Assembly (NCBI RefSeq): GCF_047345485.1
Contig: NZ_JBLFEN010000002.1
Coordinates: 124,001-188,000 of the forward strand
Length of the DNA stretch: 64,000 nucleotides
Direction: 5' to 3'
DNA from: Jejuia sp047345485
GTDB taxonomy: Bacteria; Bacteroidota; Bacteroidia; Flavobacteriales; Flavobacteriaceae
The stretch's first letter is position 1. Each line of letters begins with the position of its first letter. Below the pieces are notes generated by a model. It searched no databases. It was not told the DNA's origin and saw only the letters and a list, made by a program, of their open reading frames with translations. This document shows, piece by piece, positions 6,759-16,540 of the stretch. A program made the translations under genes and the position numbers.

Positions 6759-9700
6759 TTGATGATTATGAAAATTACACCACAACAAAAACCCAAAATT
6801 GGTTTAATGAAAATACCAATTATTCATTTTTACCTGTTTTTATTAATGGCCTTAATAACAACATCCCTCTCATCTCAAACAGGCATGAAAATAAGCGAAG
6901 GCAAAACAATATCATGTCCCGCAGGATCATTAGAGGCCCACAGTAGGCATGGTTTAGAGTCTATAACTACAAATATAGGCTCTATTTTAGATAGAGAACC
7001 TACAGCAGAATTCGCAGTAACCTTAGGAGATAATTTAGCTGCCAATCCAGATGCGGTAAATGCGTTTCAATTTGCTTTAAATATTTTGTCTAGAGAAATA
7101 GCATCTTCAGTGCCTATTAGGGTATTTGCAGAAACTAGACCAATTGGTGGCGCTGTACTCGCAGCTGCTACACCAACCCATTTTATAGCTAATTTCCCTG
7201 GTGCTCCAGAACCATTTGTAGATTACCCAGCCGCATTAGCAAATACGTTAGCTGGAAGAATACTAGACCCAAGTCAAACTTTTGATATCATTGTAGATAT
7301 AAATAGTAACTTCGATTTCTTCTTGGGAACAGATGGTAACACACCTGAAGGACAATTTGACTTTGTATCATTAATTTTACACGAAATGTTACACGGTTTA
7401 GGCTCCATTTCTAGCAGTGCTCCTGCTATCAATGGCCTTACTGTAAGATCATCATTATCAGGTCTTCCTAATATTTATACGAGTTTAATAATAAACTCGA
7501 ACAATAGCAATGTTGTAAACCTTCCTGACCCGAGTTTAGAAATTTTAAACTTTTTTACAGGTAATAATGTCTTTGCTAGTGGCGCAAACGCAAAACAAGC
7601 ACTTTCTGGTAATAGACCAAGAATACATGCGCCTAGTAATTTTGTTCAAGGTGCTACAGCATCACATTGGGATGAAGATACATTTCCCACAGGAGACCCA
7701 AATTCATTAATGACACCTATTATGAATCCGTCCGAATCCATATTCAATATCGGAGACATTACACGAGGTATGTTAAAAGATATGGGGTGGCAGCTAGGTA
7801 ATCCTCAAACTTTTGCATTAGTTGTAGACAGTCCTACAGGAGAATTTGTTGCAACTCAAGGCAGTATTATTACACAAAATGTACGCATACAAAATGTATC
7901 TGATGCACCATTTACATATACTGCAAGTCTTTTAAATAATCCAAATAATTTAAATATAACATTAAATAATGCAGTAGATATCACGTTACAACCAGGAGAA
8001 GAAACAAATATAAGTATAACATTTAATACTGATGAATTAGAGCTTGGAGAGTTTATGACAACCCTTAAAGTAAGTACTAATGTAGACGCTGCTCCTCAAA
8101 AACGTCAGTTAAGAATTGCTGTTGTAGAAGGTAATAACGCCCCTATAATTAGCACCGTAGAGCGTATTGAAGAAACATTAGATTTGCTATTAGATAATAC
8201 ACTATCCAATACTTTTGAAATAGCTAATACAGGAAATGGTGCATTATCATATATGATATCAGTCACTCACGAAAGTGACTCATTCATTGAAATTAGTACT
8301 CCAGAAGGTGTTATTTTTAGTAATGATACTGCAAAAATTGCATATACAATTAATACAGATGGGCTACCCGAAGGAGTATTTAATGCTACACTTACAATCT
8401 CAAGTAATGCAAACAATGCCCCTGTATTGAACATCCCTGTTCAATTAAATAACCTAGATCTACCTAAGCCAACATTCGAATCTAATCTTGGTGAACTTAT
8501 AAATGTATTTATAGATGTAGATACTAGATCCCCTGGTGCCATTGTAAGTTTCGAAGTTACTAACACTGGTGAGTTACCCTTAGAATTTGACTTACCTACA
8601 ACTTCAGATGAATTTTTAATTATTGACGGAGCAGGAACCAATGCTATAGTGCAACCTGGAGAAACTGTTATAGAATCTTTTAGAATAGCTCCTAATATAG
8701 CAGCTACTGGCACATTAATTAATGATGAGGTTATATTTTTTACGAACGACCCGCTTTTAACACAAGTGATAATTCCGTTAAATGTTACATTATCTCGCGA
8801 AAGAGGAGAACTTAGTTTTAGAAATCCTGAAGCTTTTGAGCCAACTATTACAATAGGAGTTAGCGAAACAAGAGTATTAGAATTTGAAAACTTAGGTCCT
8901 GCACCAATAGTTATAGAAGATGTTGTGAGTAGTAGAAGAAATACTGAAATAGTGAGTACATCTTTACCTAATGGTAGCACGCTTGGTATTGGAGATATTT
9001 TAGAAGTAACCACGCGCTTTTCTCCAGGTAATACTAACCCAGGAGCTACTCCTACTGGTACTGTAAGAATTTCTCATAACGGAACATCAAATTCTAATCA
9101 ATTAAATAATGACTTTGATTTTTCATCAACTCTAGTAGCGCCCGTGGCTCTTCAAGTTTCAGAAACTTTGATATCTAGAGTCTTAAATTTAAGTGGTAAT
9201 AACGAAATAGAGCCTATTACACAAGAGGTTACGCTTACAAATAATGGAGATGATACTCTAGATTTTAGTTTAACTCTTAACGACCCAACAGACACTGTAG
9301 TAGCTATCAATATAACTGATGGCACTTTAACGCCTGGAGAAAGTAGAGTTTTTACAGTAACCTTAACAGCGCCTTCACAAGAACTAGGAATTTTTGAGAA
9401 TGAAATTTTAATCAACGTTAACGGCATAGAGACACCTGATGCTCGTATAGCTACTCGTTTAGAAGTAATTCGTGCTGCTGGCATATTTGCAGACCCTGTT
9501 ATTGTAGATATTTTTGCAGAAGACAACTTTGCTGCGGCTGTTATCGACATTCAAAACATTGGTGATGCACCTATCAACGTATCAGATGTGGTTTCTGAAC
9601 AAGAATTTGACTTTACCGATATCTTTTTACAAGTAGATGGTCTTGCCGTTACTCAAGATATTGCTGTGGTTCAGCCACAGGCTATACTAACAATTTCTTT

Positions 9701-11164
9701 TGAATTGGAAGTAGATAACCCTGAGGATCTTGTGAATACAGATATCATTGTAACTAGCGATGCGCAAAATCCAGAACTTCGCATTCCTTTAATCTTTGTA
9801 GAAGAAGCGCCTGCTGGCGTTGGCATATTTGCTGATCCTGTAATCGTCGATATTTTTTCAGAAGACAACTTTNNNNNNNNNNNNNNNNNNNNNNNNNNNN
9901 NNNNNNNNNNNNNNNNNNNNNNNNNNNNNNNNNNNNNNNNNNNNNNNNNNNNNNNNNNNNNNNNNNNNNNNNTCAAAACATTGGTGATGCACCTATAAAC
10001 GTATCAGATGTGGTTTCTGAACAAGAATTTGACTTTACCGATATCTTTTTACAAGTGGATGGTGTTGCCGTTACTCAAGATATTGCTGTGGTTCAACCAC
10101 AGGCTATACTAACAATTTCTTTTGAATTAGAAGTAGATAGCCCTGAGGATCTTGTGAATACAGATATCATTGTAACTAGCGATGCGCAAAATCCAGAACT
10201 TCGTATTCCGTTAATCTTTGTAGAAGAAGCGCCTGCTGGTCCTGGTATATTTGCAGAACCCGTAATTGTAGATCTTACTGTTGAAGATACTGTGGCAACC
10301 GCTGTTATTCGATTAGAAAACATTGGCGAATCTTCTATTACAATTACAGATGTCGTTTCTGAACAAGAATTTAGTTTAGTAAATACTTTTGTAGAAGCTA
10401 CAGTACAACCTGGTGGAATAATTACGCTTTCCATTCAGTTACAAACAAATACGTCTAATGCAATTAACGATATATTGATTGTAAGAAGTAATGCAGAAAC
10501 ACCAGAATTGCGTATTCCGTTAATTCTTGAAGCAGAAGAAGAGCCATTAGAACCAGGTATCTTTGGGGAGCCATTAGTTAATATATTTAGAAAAGGAAAT
10601 AATATTTTTGGTAAAATAAAAATTAAGAACGTAGGAGAATCTCCTATTGTTATTACCGATATTTTAACCCAAAAACCTTTGGATACTAAAACTATTATTA
10701 ATGGTAAGGTTTTATCGTTACAAAACAATACTGTAGAGCCAAATGGCACTGTAATTATTAAGTTTGTAAAGAAATTAAGAAATCTCAAAATATTTGAGGA
10801 TATTATAACAATAGAGAGTGATGCTAGCAATCAAAAACTGCTAATCCCTGTAAAATTTGTAAAGAAAACTCTTAGTTTAAATCAGTTTAAAAATAATAAG
10901 AAAGGTGGGAGATCAATCTCTATTTTTCCTAATCCTGTACGTTCAGAGACAACATTTAAAGTTAGCTTTTCAAACCCAGAAAATGCTATCATACAGTTAA
11001 CAAATGTTTTACAACGTAGTGTTTTGAATCGAAGTCGTGTTATGATGAACTCTAATGGAACAGGTAAATTGTTTATGAACAGCCTACCTAATGGTATTTA
11101 CATACTTACTATTAAAGATCCAGCTACTGGAATAGTATATCAGTCTAAAATTGTAAAAATCTAA
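6759..11164 (+). CDS. Giant secreted metzincin-like metalloprotease with beta-sandwich repeats and T9SS C-terminal domain (interrupted by assembly gap)
   Basis: One gene split by 100 N at 9873-9972. Signal peptide at about residues 17-40 (hydrophobic IIHFYLFLLMALITTSLSS); the true start may be an internal Met such as MKIPIIHF. A leishmanolysin/M8-like zinc site follows: HEMLHG (His208, Glu209, His212), third ligand in ASHWDE (His303) and Met-turn SLMTP. Then come about eight beta-sandwich modules of 100-120 residues of the choice-of-anchor/ASH type (repeated NTGN.P or N.G..PI and PGE motifs). Two or more modules are nearly identical (see repeat entry). The last 80 residues (FPNPV near the start, NGIYILTIKD, KIVKI end) are a Por/type A type IX secretion sorting domain. 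If the gap is 20 bases the protein is 1441 residues. Substrate unknown. Confidence 0.85.
9480..10243 (+). repeat. Near-identical 342-bp intragenic tandem repeats
   Basis: Unit 1 runs from GGC at 9480 (GIFADPVIVDIFAEDNF) to 9821, unit 2 from 9822, and a third, diverged unit starts at 10244. Units 1 and 2 encode 114 residues each and differ at only scattered bases, mostly synonymous. The real bases from 9822 to 10243 excluding N number 322, that is 342 minus 20, so the visible flanks fit exactly one unit with 20 bases missing, or additional whole collapsed units. Confidence 0.85.
9873..9972. other. Assembly gap (100 N placeholder)
   Basis: Exactly 100 N. Upstream reading frame ends on a codon boundary at 9872; downstream text starts on the third base of an Ile codon, out of frame by the nominal gap length but in frame if 20 bases (7 codons with the next base) are missing as in unit 1. 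The gap size is therefore a scaffold placeholder and the apparent stop and second ORF start at 10010 are artefacts. Confidence 0.95.
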
Positions 11165-11264
11165 TTTTAGGTGCTATAATTTAGTAATTGTATAAGGCTT
11201 TACAATAAAAAAACGCCTAATATAAATAAATGGTATGTATTAAATTCATAACCATGTAAAGGAT

Positions 11265-11294
11265 AAGACCGTCTGATTTTTTTCAGATGGTCTT
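11265..11294 (+). terminator. Intrinsic terminator of the giant metalloprotease gene
   Basis: Stem AAGACCGTCTGA (11265-11276) with TCAGATGGTCTT (11283-11294), one G-U pair, short T-rich loop, followed by TTCGTTTT. It lies 100 bases after the stop codon. Confidence 0.8.
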
Positions 11295-11398
11295 TTCGTT
11301 TTAGTACAGCTCCACATAAACCTTACCGCATTTCACTTTTTAAAAACTGTAACATTTCATCAAAATAAGCTACCAATAAATAACTAATTACAGCAACC

Positions 11399-11845
11399 AT
11401 GTTACACAATATTAAATATATACTCTTTAGATTAAGTGTTGTACAGCCTTCTGAAAATACTATTAATTTTTGGACGGATACAAAAGATGTGGGTAAGTTA
11501 GAATATGCTTTAAAACACGGAAATTATACAACTAGAAAATTAGCAGCTGAAGCACTAGAGCACGCAGGACAATGTTCATCAGTACCAGTGTTATTACATG
11601 CTATAAATGATACTGTACAAAATGTATCCATTGCTGCATTAAATACTTTAGAAGCTTTAGGTTGTGGTGACGATTTAGTAATTTCTATTACCAAAAAACG
11701 CTTTAATTGGGTAAAAACACTTAGAGATAAAGAAGCGAAACAATATGCCAATAAAGATAAAAAGCATACAATTTACCGTTGGGAACGGGCGAGTAAAAAA
11801 TCGTTTGATCGGGTTAAAGAACAATTGAAACGGCCAATGCGGTAG
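11399..11845 (+). CDS. HEAT-repeat-like protein of unknown function
   Basis: 148 residues, no signal peptide. Residues 30-95 form two to three HEAT-like helical pairs (DVGKLEYALKHGNYTTRKLAAEALEHAG and SSVPVLLHAINDTVQNVSIAALNTLEALG), the pattern found in HEAT_2 proteins that mediate protein binding. The C-terminal 50 residues are very basic and aromatic (KRFNWVKTLRDKEAK, HTIYRWERASKKSFDRVKEQLKR). It is a single gene with a terminator before it and a toxin-antitoxin pair after it. A decayed second copy lies at 5244-5500. Function not recognised. Confidence 0.7.
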   Translation: MLHNIKYILFRLSVVQPSENTINFWTDTKDVGKLEYALKHGNYTTRKLAAEALEHAGQCSSVPVLLHAINDTVQNVSIAALNTLEALGCGDDLVISITKKRFNWVKTLRDKEAKQYANKDKKHTIYRWERASKKSFDRVKEQLKRPMR

Positions 11846-12006
11846 TACGCCTCTTATCAAATTATTTGTAATTTCTAGGGCTTAACGCTCTCATTATGTT
11901 TTAAATCTGAATTTTTTAATTTGTCAAAAAAATTAACTAAAGCCGTTTAACATCCTATGCAATTCATTAAAACAAAACTATATCTTCCCCTTGGGGATAA
12001 TTTGGA

Positions 12007-12034
12007 TGTGATACGTTTTTGATGTATATTTACA
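12007..12034 (+). promoter_or_regulatory. Possible ParD operator/promoter
   Basis: TGTGATAC and GTATATTTACA are partly inverted (TGT.ATAC / GTAT..ACA) 16-44 bases before the parD-like start, overlapping a GTATATTTAC box that resembles a degenerate -7 element. Type II antitoxins commonly autoregulate at such sites. Weakly supported. Confidence 0.3.
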
Positions 12035-12049
12035 CCAAAATACAAAATT

Positions 12050-12289
12050 ATGTCAAGACAAAGTATATCTTTTACAGAACCGAATGATGAATGGCTGAAA
12101 GCGCAAGTGAGTAAAAATGAATATTCAAGTAAAAGCGAATTGGTAAACGATTTGATAAGACAAGCCAGAAAACAACAAATCCAAATTGATTGGGTTCGAG
12201 CCAAACTGGATAAAGCTGAAAAAAGTGGATTTACGAAAAATACTAAAAACGAAATTTTAGCGCAATCAAAGTCTTTGTTGAATGGCTAA
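12050..12289 (+). CDS. ParD-like antitoxin (ribbon-helix-helix)
   Basis: 79 residues. The N-terminal SRQSISFTEPNDEWLKAQV followed by SSKSELVNDLIRQAR is the ribbon-helix-helix layout of ParD/CopG antitoxins: a beta strand, a helix, a Ser-rich turn and a second helix. The C-terminal half (DWVRAKLDKAEKSGFTKNTKNEILAQSK) is the toxin-neutralising tail typical of the ParD family (LRAAL.EGE.SG). It overlaps the toxin gene by eight bases, the usual coupling of antitoxin-first modules. Expected to bind its own promoter. Confidence 0.88.
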   Translation: MSRQSISFTEPNDEWLKAQVSKNEYSSKSELVNDLIRQARKQQIQIDWVRAKLDKAEKSGFTKNTKNEILAQSKSLLNG

Positions 12290-12569
12290 ATACAGATTAA
12301 GTAACGAAGCTAAAAACGATTTAATACGAATTCATCAATACGGAGTTGTGAAATTTGGTATGACTCATGCGGATAGATATTTTGAATCATTTTTTGAATA
12401 TTTCGATATTATTGCTCAAAACCCTTTTTCATTTGAATCTGTTGACTACATAAAAAATAACTACAGACGCTGTGTTTGTGGAGTTGATAGCATTTATTTT
12501 AAAGTAAATGAAGATATTGTAGAAATAATGACAATAATTGGAAGACAGGACTTGAATGAAAAACTGTAG
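12282..12569 (+). CDS. ParE-like toxin
   Basis: 95 residues. YRLSNEAKNDLIRIHQYGVVKFG matches the N-terminal strand and helix of the RelE/ParE superfamily (LS..A..DL..I..Y), and RRCVCGVDSIYFKVNEDIVEIMTIIGRQD matches the C-terminal beta sheet with the Arg-rich turn and final xxIxGRxD. ParE toxins poison DNA gyrase in characterised cases; RelE relatives cut mRNA, and the pairing with a ParD-type antitoxin favours ParE. Translationally coupled to the antitoxin by an eight-base overlap. Confidence 0.88.
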   Translation: MAKYRLSNEAKNDLIRIHQYGVVKFGMTHADRYFESFFEYFDIIAQNPFSFESVDYIKNNYRRCVCGVDSIYFKVNEDIVEIMTIIGRQDLNEKL

Positions 12570-12589
12570 CCTGAATTAAAAACAAAAAA

Positions 12590-12784
12590 ATGATTAAAAG
12601 AAACGGAGCATCAATTTTAATAATAATTTCAAGTATTGTAGGTATCTTGAATGTTGATTTTTCTAGTATTTCAGAACCAAAAAATTATTGGAATTTAATT
12701 ACATCATCATTTATTATTTTTGCATCAGCACTATTAATCTATAGTACGGAATCAAAATTCAAGAAAAATATAGAATCTATGTAG
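12590..12784 (+). CDS. Small two-helix membrane protein
   Basis: 64 residues with two hydrophobic segments, about 8-20 (SILIIISSIVGIL) and 36-52 (LITSSFIIFASALLIYS), separated by a polar loop and ending in a basic tail. It starts 20 bases after the toxin stop in the same direction and could be cotranscribed. No family recognised. The stop codon lies inside the left arm of a strong hairpin (12781-12827). Confidence 0.5.
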   Translation: MIKRNGASILIIISSIVGILNVDFSSISEPKNYWNLITSSFIIFASALLIYSTESKFKKNIESM

Positions 12785-12827
12785 GCTTCCCTAAAAATGT
12801 TGGCTTACCCTTTTTAGGGAAGCCTAC
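12781..12827 (+). terminator. 17-bp perfect hairpin over the stop of the small membrane gene
   Basis: Left arm 12781-12797 (GTAGGCTTCCCTAAAAA) and right arm 12811-12827 (TTTTTAGGGAAGCCTAC) are perfect reverse complements with a 13-base loop. The T-run lies within the right arm rather than after it; no U-tract follows. It may act as a bidirectional terminator or mRNA-stabilising 3' structure for the parDE transcript. Confidence 0.6.
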
Positions 12828-12863
12828 AGAGCCTCTAAAAAAACATAACTTAAGGTTAAAAAT

Positions 12864-12970
12864 AAGCTAGCAAACACGCCCGCGTTAGGGATTGAACGGC
12901 ATGTTTGAAATCCCCGACGCAGGAGGGATTGAGTAGTGAAAGCCCGACCCCTTGAGGGTAACGCCCTCCA
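12864..12970 (+). repeat. Bipartite dispersed element, copy 2
   Basis: Starts AGCTAGCAAACACGCCCGCG, 5' box GCGTTAGGGATTGAACGGCA (GCGTTA at 12882-12887), middle with AATCCC (near 12909) facing GGGATT (near 12925), 3' box GTGAAAGCCCGACC, hairpin ACCC-CTTG-AGGGT and closing TAACGC (12959-12964). Nearly identical to copy 4. It sits between convergent genes, with its 3' end about 35 bases from the SulP stop codon. Confidence 0.85.
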
Positions 12971-13004
12971 AAAAAAAAGTGACAGTCTCAGTATTCAGTA
13001 AAAA

Positions 13005-14621
13005 TTAGAGCTTATATTCTGATAATGGCTTTGGAAATGCTTCGGGGTTTTCGGCTAAATGGTAGCGAGGATCGTCTATATCCTCAACAATAACTTCTCT
13101 AAATTTAGGACTGGATTTATGCAGCAATACCTTAGAATCTTCGCTTAGGTGTTTTAGTTTTATAGACTTGCCTGCTGCTTCGTATTTTTCGACCAAATTA
13201 AAAATAGCTTCTAAGGCAGAATGATCGCTAATGCGAGATTCTACAAAGTCTATTTCTACGTGGTCTGGATCGTTTTTTATATCGAATTTATCGTTAAACG
13301 CTTTTATAGATCCAAAGAATAGCGGCCCCCAAATTTCGTAAACTTTAGTGCCATCGTCTTTCATGCGTTTTCTGGCACGAATCCGTTTAGCGTTTTCCCA
13401 AGAAAACACCAAGGCGCTAATAATAACACCTGCAATTACGGCTATGGCTAGATCTTTCCAAACGGTAATTAAAGATACGGCTATTAATACGATAGCATCG
13501 GTAATTGGTATTTTACGTAAAATCCTGAAACTACTCCAAGCAAATGTACCGATAACTACCATAAACATTACACCTACTAATGCGGCAATTGGTACTTGCT
13601 CTATTAAACCAGATGCAAATAAAATAAAGATTAGCAGAGCTACGGCAGCAACAATACCTGAAAGTCTACCACGACCACCACCTTTAATATTAATTAAAGA
13701 TTGCCCAATCATAGCGCAACCGCCCATACCACCAAAAAAGCCTGTAATTATATTTGCACCGCCTTGAGCCATACATTCGCGATTGGCATTTCCTCTGGTT
13801 TCGGTAATTTCGTCTACTAAATTAAGAGTCATTAACGATTCTATGAGTCCGATGGCTGCAAGAATAACAGCATACGGCCCTATAAACCACAGTGTTTTTA
13901 GTGTAAATGGTACTTTACTAAATATATCTGTTTGAAATTGTGGTAAGCCACCTTCTAAACCTTCACCACCACCATCACGGATAAAACTCCCTACAGTGGC
14001 AACATCTAAATTTCCAAAAATTACAATACCTGATACCACCAAAATAGCGACTAAAGCTTCTGGTAATTTTTTTGTGAGTTTTGGTAAACCAAACATAATA
14101 CCCATAGTTAAGGCTACTAAACCTAACATAACCCATAGTTGCGATCCTGCAAACCAATTGCCATTTGCATCTTTAAATAGGTTTAATTGCGATAAGAAAA
14201 TAACTATAGCTAATCCGTTTACAAACCCCATCATTACAGGATGCGGAATAAGCCTTACAAACTTACCGAGTTTAAAAACACCTGCCGAAATTTGTATAAT
14301 ACCCATTAATATTACCGTAGCAAATAAATAGTATAACCCCAGCTGTTCTGATGGCTCGCCCATAGCATTACCTTCTGCTACTAAACTTACCATAACTACG
14401 GCTAGAGCACCTGTAGCACCACTAATCATTCCTGGTCGCCCTCCAAAGATTGAAGTGATTAACCCAATCATAAATGCTGCATATAAACCTACTAAGGGAT
14501 CTACACCTGCAACAAATGCAAAAGCTACTGCTTCTGGCACTAAAGCTAATGCAACAGTTAATCCACTTAAAATATCGTTTTTGGCGTTTTTAGCGCTTTT
14601 TTTAAAAAATGCAGTCATCAT
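13005..14621 (-). CDS. SulP-family inorganic anion transporter
   Basis: 538 residues. The N-terminal two thirds hold about 12-14 membrane helices beginning DILSGLTVALALVPEAVAFA, the signature start of SulP/SLC26 carriers, with GLYAAFMIGLITSIFGGRPGMISG following. Residues about 430-520 form a cytoplasmic STAS domain (YEIWGPLFFGSI...VEIDFVESRISDHSALEAI). These transporters move sulfate, bicarbonate or other anions with Na+ or H+. The motif GGMGGCAMIGQSLINIKGG is typical of the bacterial branch that includes bicarbonate (BicA-like) and sulfate carriers; the substrate cannot be told apart here. Monocistronic. Confidence 0.93.
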   Translation of the reverse strand: MMTAFFKKSAKNAKNDILSGLTVALALVPEAVAFAFVAGVDPLVGLYAAFMIGLITSIFGGRPGMISGATGALAVVMVSLVAEGNAMGEPSEQLGLYYLFATVILMGIIQISAGVFKLGKFVRLIPHPVMMGFVNGLAIVIFLSQLNLFKDANGNWFAGSQLWVMLGLVALTMGIMFGLPKLTKKLPEALVAILVVSGIVIFGNLDVATVGSFIRDGGGEGLEGGLPQFQTDIFSKVPFTLKTLWFIGPYAVILAAIGLIESLMTLNLVDEITETRGNANRECMAQGGANIITGFFGGMGGCAMIGQSLINIKGGGRGRLSGIVAAVALLIFILFASGLIEQVPIAALVGVMFMVVIGTFAWSSFRILRKIPITDAIVLIAVSLITVWKDLAIAVIAGVIISALVFSWENAKRIRARKRMKDDGTKVYEIWGPLFFGSIKAFNDKFDIKNDPDHVEIDFVESRISDHSALEAIFNLVEKYEAAGKSIKLKHLSEDSKVLLHKSSPKFREVIVEDIDDPRYHLAENPEAFPKPLSEYKL

Positions 14622-14797
14622 TTGTATTTTTGAAGGTGCAAATTTACCTTTTAAATAAGGATGTGCAAGAAATGCTTTAACTATTTACAGTTTAAACAAT
14701 TAAAATTCTTTGTGTTACTAAATTAATAGTATTTAGTTAACTTTCTTAGGAAGTAATCATTTGAAATTGTTGTAATTTTAGACATCAAAGTAGAATT

Positions 14798-16540
14798 ATG
14801 AAAAAAATCATAGTGCTGTTCCTCGTATTTTTGGGGTGTGAAACTTCAAAAAAACCCACTACATTTAATTTTGACACCCCTTTTGAAACTTCTAAAGGTT
14901 TAGAAACTGCAACTTATACAGAAACTATTACGTTTTATTCTGAGTTAGCCAAAACGTATACTGCAATAGCGATAGATACTATTGGAGAAACTGATGCTGG
15001 TAAACCTTTACATCTTGTTACGCTTAATCCTGATAAAGATTTTAACTTTGATACACTTCGGAAGAATAAACGCATTTTACTGATTAACAACGGTATACAT
15101 CCTGGAGAGTCTGATGGTATTGATGCTACTATGTTATTATTTAGAGACTTAGCAAACGGTAAAATTAAAATGCCTAAAAATGTTGTAATAGCTACAATAC
15201 CCATTTATAATATTGGTGGTAGTTTAAATAGAAATAAGACAACTCGCACTAATCAAAATGGACCTAAATCGTATGGTTTTAGAGGTAATGCACGTAACTA
15301 TGATTTAAATAGAGATTTTATTAAATGTGATACCAAAAACGCTAAAACTTTTACGCAAATTTTTCATTTGGTAAAACCTGATGTGTTTATTGATAACCAT
15401 GTGAGTAATGGTGCCGATTATCAATACACACTTACCCATTTATTTACACAGCATAATAAATTAGGTGGCGCACTAGGAGCATATTTACACACTGAAATGA
15501 TGCCAAAATTAGAAGATAAGTTGGCTAAAAAAAACTGGGACATCACGCCCTATGTTAATGTTTTTAATACTGTTCCAGAAAACGGATTCTCTCAGTTTAT
15601 GGATTATCCCAGATATTCCACAGGATATACTACGCTTTTTAACTGTTTAGGTATGATGGTAGAAACTCACATGCTAAAACCTTATAAACAGCGCGTGGAA
15701 GGCACTTATGAATTAATGAAAAGCATGATTGAAATTATAGAAACGGATGCTAAAAACATTAAAACCTTGCGAGAAAACACGTTAACATCTATGGATAAAC
15801 AGACGCATTATACTTTAGATTGGGACATAGATTCTAGCCAAACATCACATTTAAATTTTAAGGGCTATGACGCAGATGTTTTAAAAAGTGAAATTACGGG
15901 TTTAAATCGCCTCAAATATGATAGGTCGAGACAATTTACAAAAGTAGTGAACTACCAAAACTTTTTTAAACAAAAACTGAAGGTTGAAATACCTAGCGCT
16001 TATATTATTCCACAAGGCTGGCATAACGTTATTGCTATATTACGCTTGAATCAAGTAAAAATGACGGCTTTTGAAAAAGACACTATTTTAAATGTAGAAG
16101 CGTATGATATAAAAAAATACGAAACACGAAATGCGCCTTACGAAGGACATTATCAGCATTATAATGTAGACGTTACATCATCTAAAAGCTTAAAACAATT
16201 CCGCAAAGGCGATTACTTGATTAAAACCAATCAGTACGCATTTAGGTATTTAATGGCAACTTTAGAACCTCAAGCACCAGATTCGTTTTTCAATTGGAAT
16301 TTTTTTGATACTGTATTACAACAAAAAGAAGGATTCTCACCTTATGTATGGGAAGACAAAGCTTTAGAATTATTAAAAAACAATCCAAAATTAAAGAAGG
16401 AGTTCGAACATAGAAAAGATGATCTAACCACGTTTAAAAATGATAGTTATGCGCAATTAGATTGGTTACATAAACAGAGTGAGCATTACGAAACTGCACA
16501 TTTACAATATCCTGTATTTAGGATACATCATACAAACTAA
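14798..16540 (+). CDS. M14-family zinc carboxypeptidase lipoprotein
   Basis: 580 residues with a lipoprotein signal peptide (KKIIVLFLVFLGC, Cys14). The zinc-site motif HPGES gives His101 and Glu104; NLNRDF near 172 carries the substrate-carboxylate residues; FIDNHVSNGADYQY holds the third zinc His near 203; GMMVETHMLKPY near 289 supplies the catalytic Glu. This is the M14 fold (carboxypeptidase A superfamily), with a C-terminal extension of about 250 residues without recognised domain. It probably trims peptides at the cell surface or in the periplasm. Its stop overlaps by four bases with the stop of the convergent Nudix gene. Confidence 0.88.
   Translation: MKKIIVLFLVFLGCETSKKPTTFNFDTPFETSKGLETATYTETITFYSELAKTYTAIAIDTIGETDAGKPLHLVTLNPDKDFNFDTLRKNKRILLINNGIHPGESDGIDATMLLFRDLANGKIKMPKNVVIATIPIYNIGGSLNRNKTTRTNQNGPKSYGFRGNARNYDLNRDFIKCDTKNAKTFTQIFHLVKPDVFIDNHVSNGADYQYTLTHLFTQHNKLGGALGAYLHTEMMPKLEDKLAKKNWDITPYVNVFNTVPENGFSQFMDYPRYSTGYTTLFNCLGMMVETHMLKPYKQRVEGTYELMKSMIEIIETDAKNIKTLRENTLTSMDKQTHYTLDWDIDSSQTSHLNFKGYDADVLKSEITGLNRLKYDRSRQFTKVVNYQNFFKQKLKVEIPSAYIIPQGWHNVIAILRLNQVKMTAFEKDTILNVEAYDIKKYETRNAPYEGHYQHYNVDVTSSKSLKQFRKGDYLIKTNQYAFRYLMATLEPQAPDSFFNWNFFDTVLQQKEGFSPYVWEDKALELLKNNPKLKKEFEHRKDDLTTFKNDSYAQLDWLHKQSEHYETAHLQYPVFRIHHTN

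Noticed and set aside
9480..10243. Repeats as mobile element
   Set aside because: They are in-frame 114-residue protein modules in a long gene, best explained by intragenic duplication.
10010..11164. Separate gene starting at 10010
   Set aside because: It is the continuation of the giant metalloprotease gene after an assembly gap; a 20-base true gap restores one reading frame.
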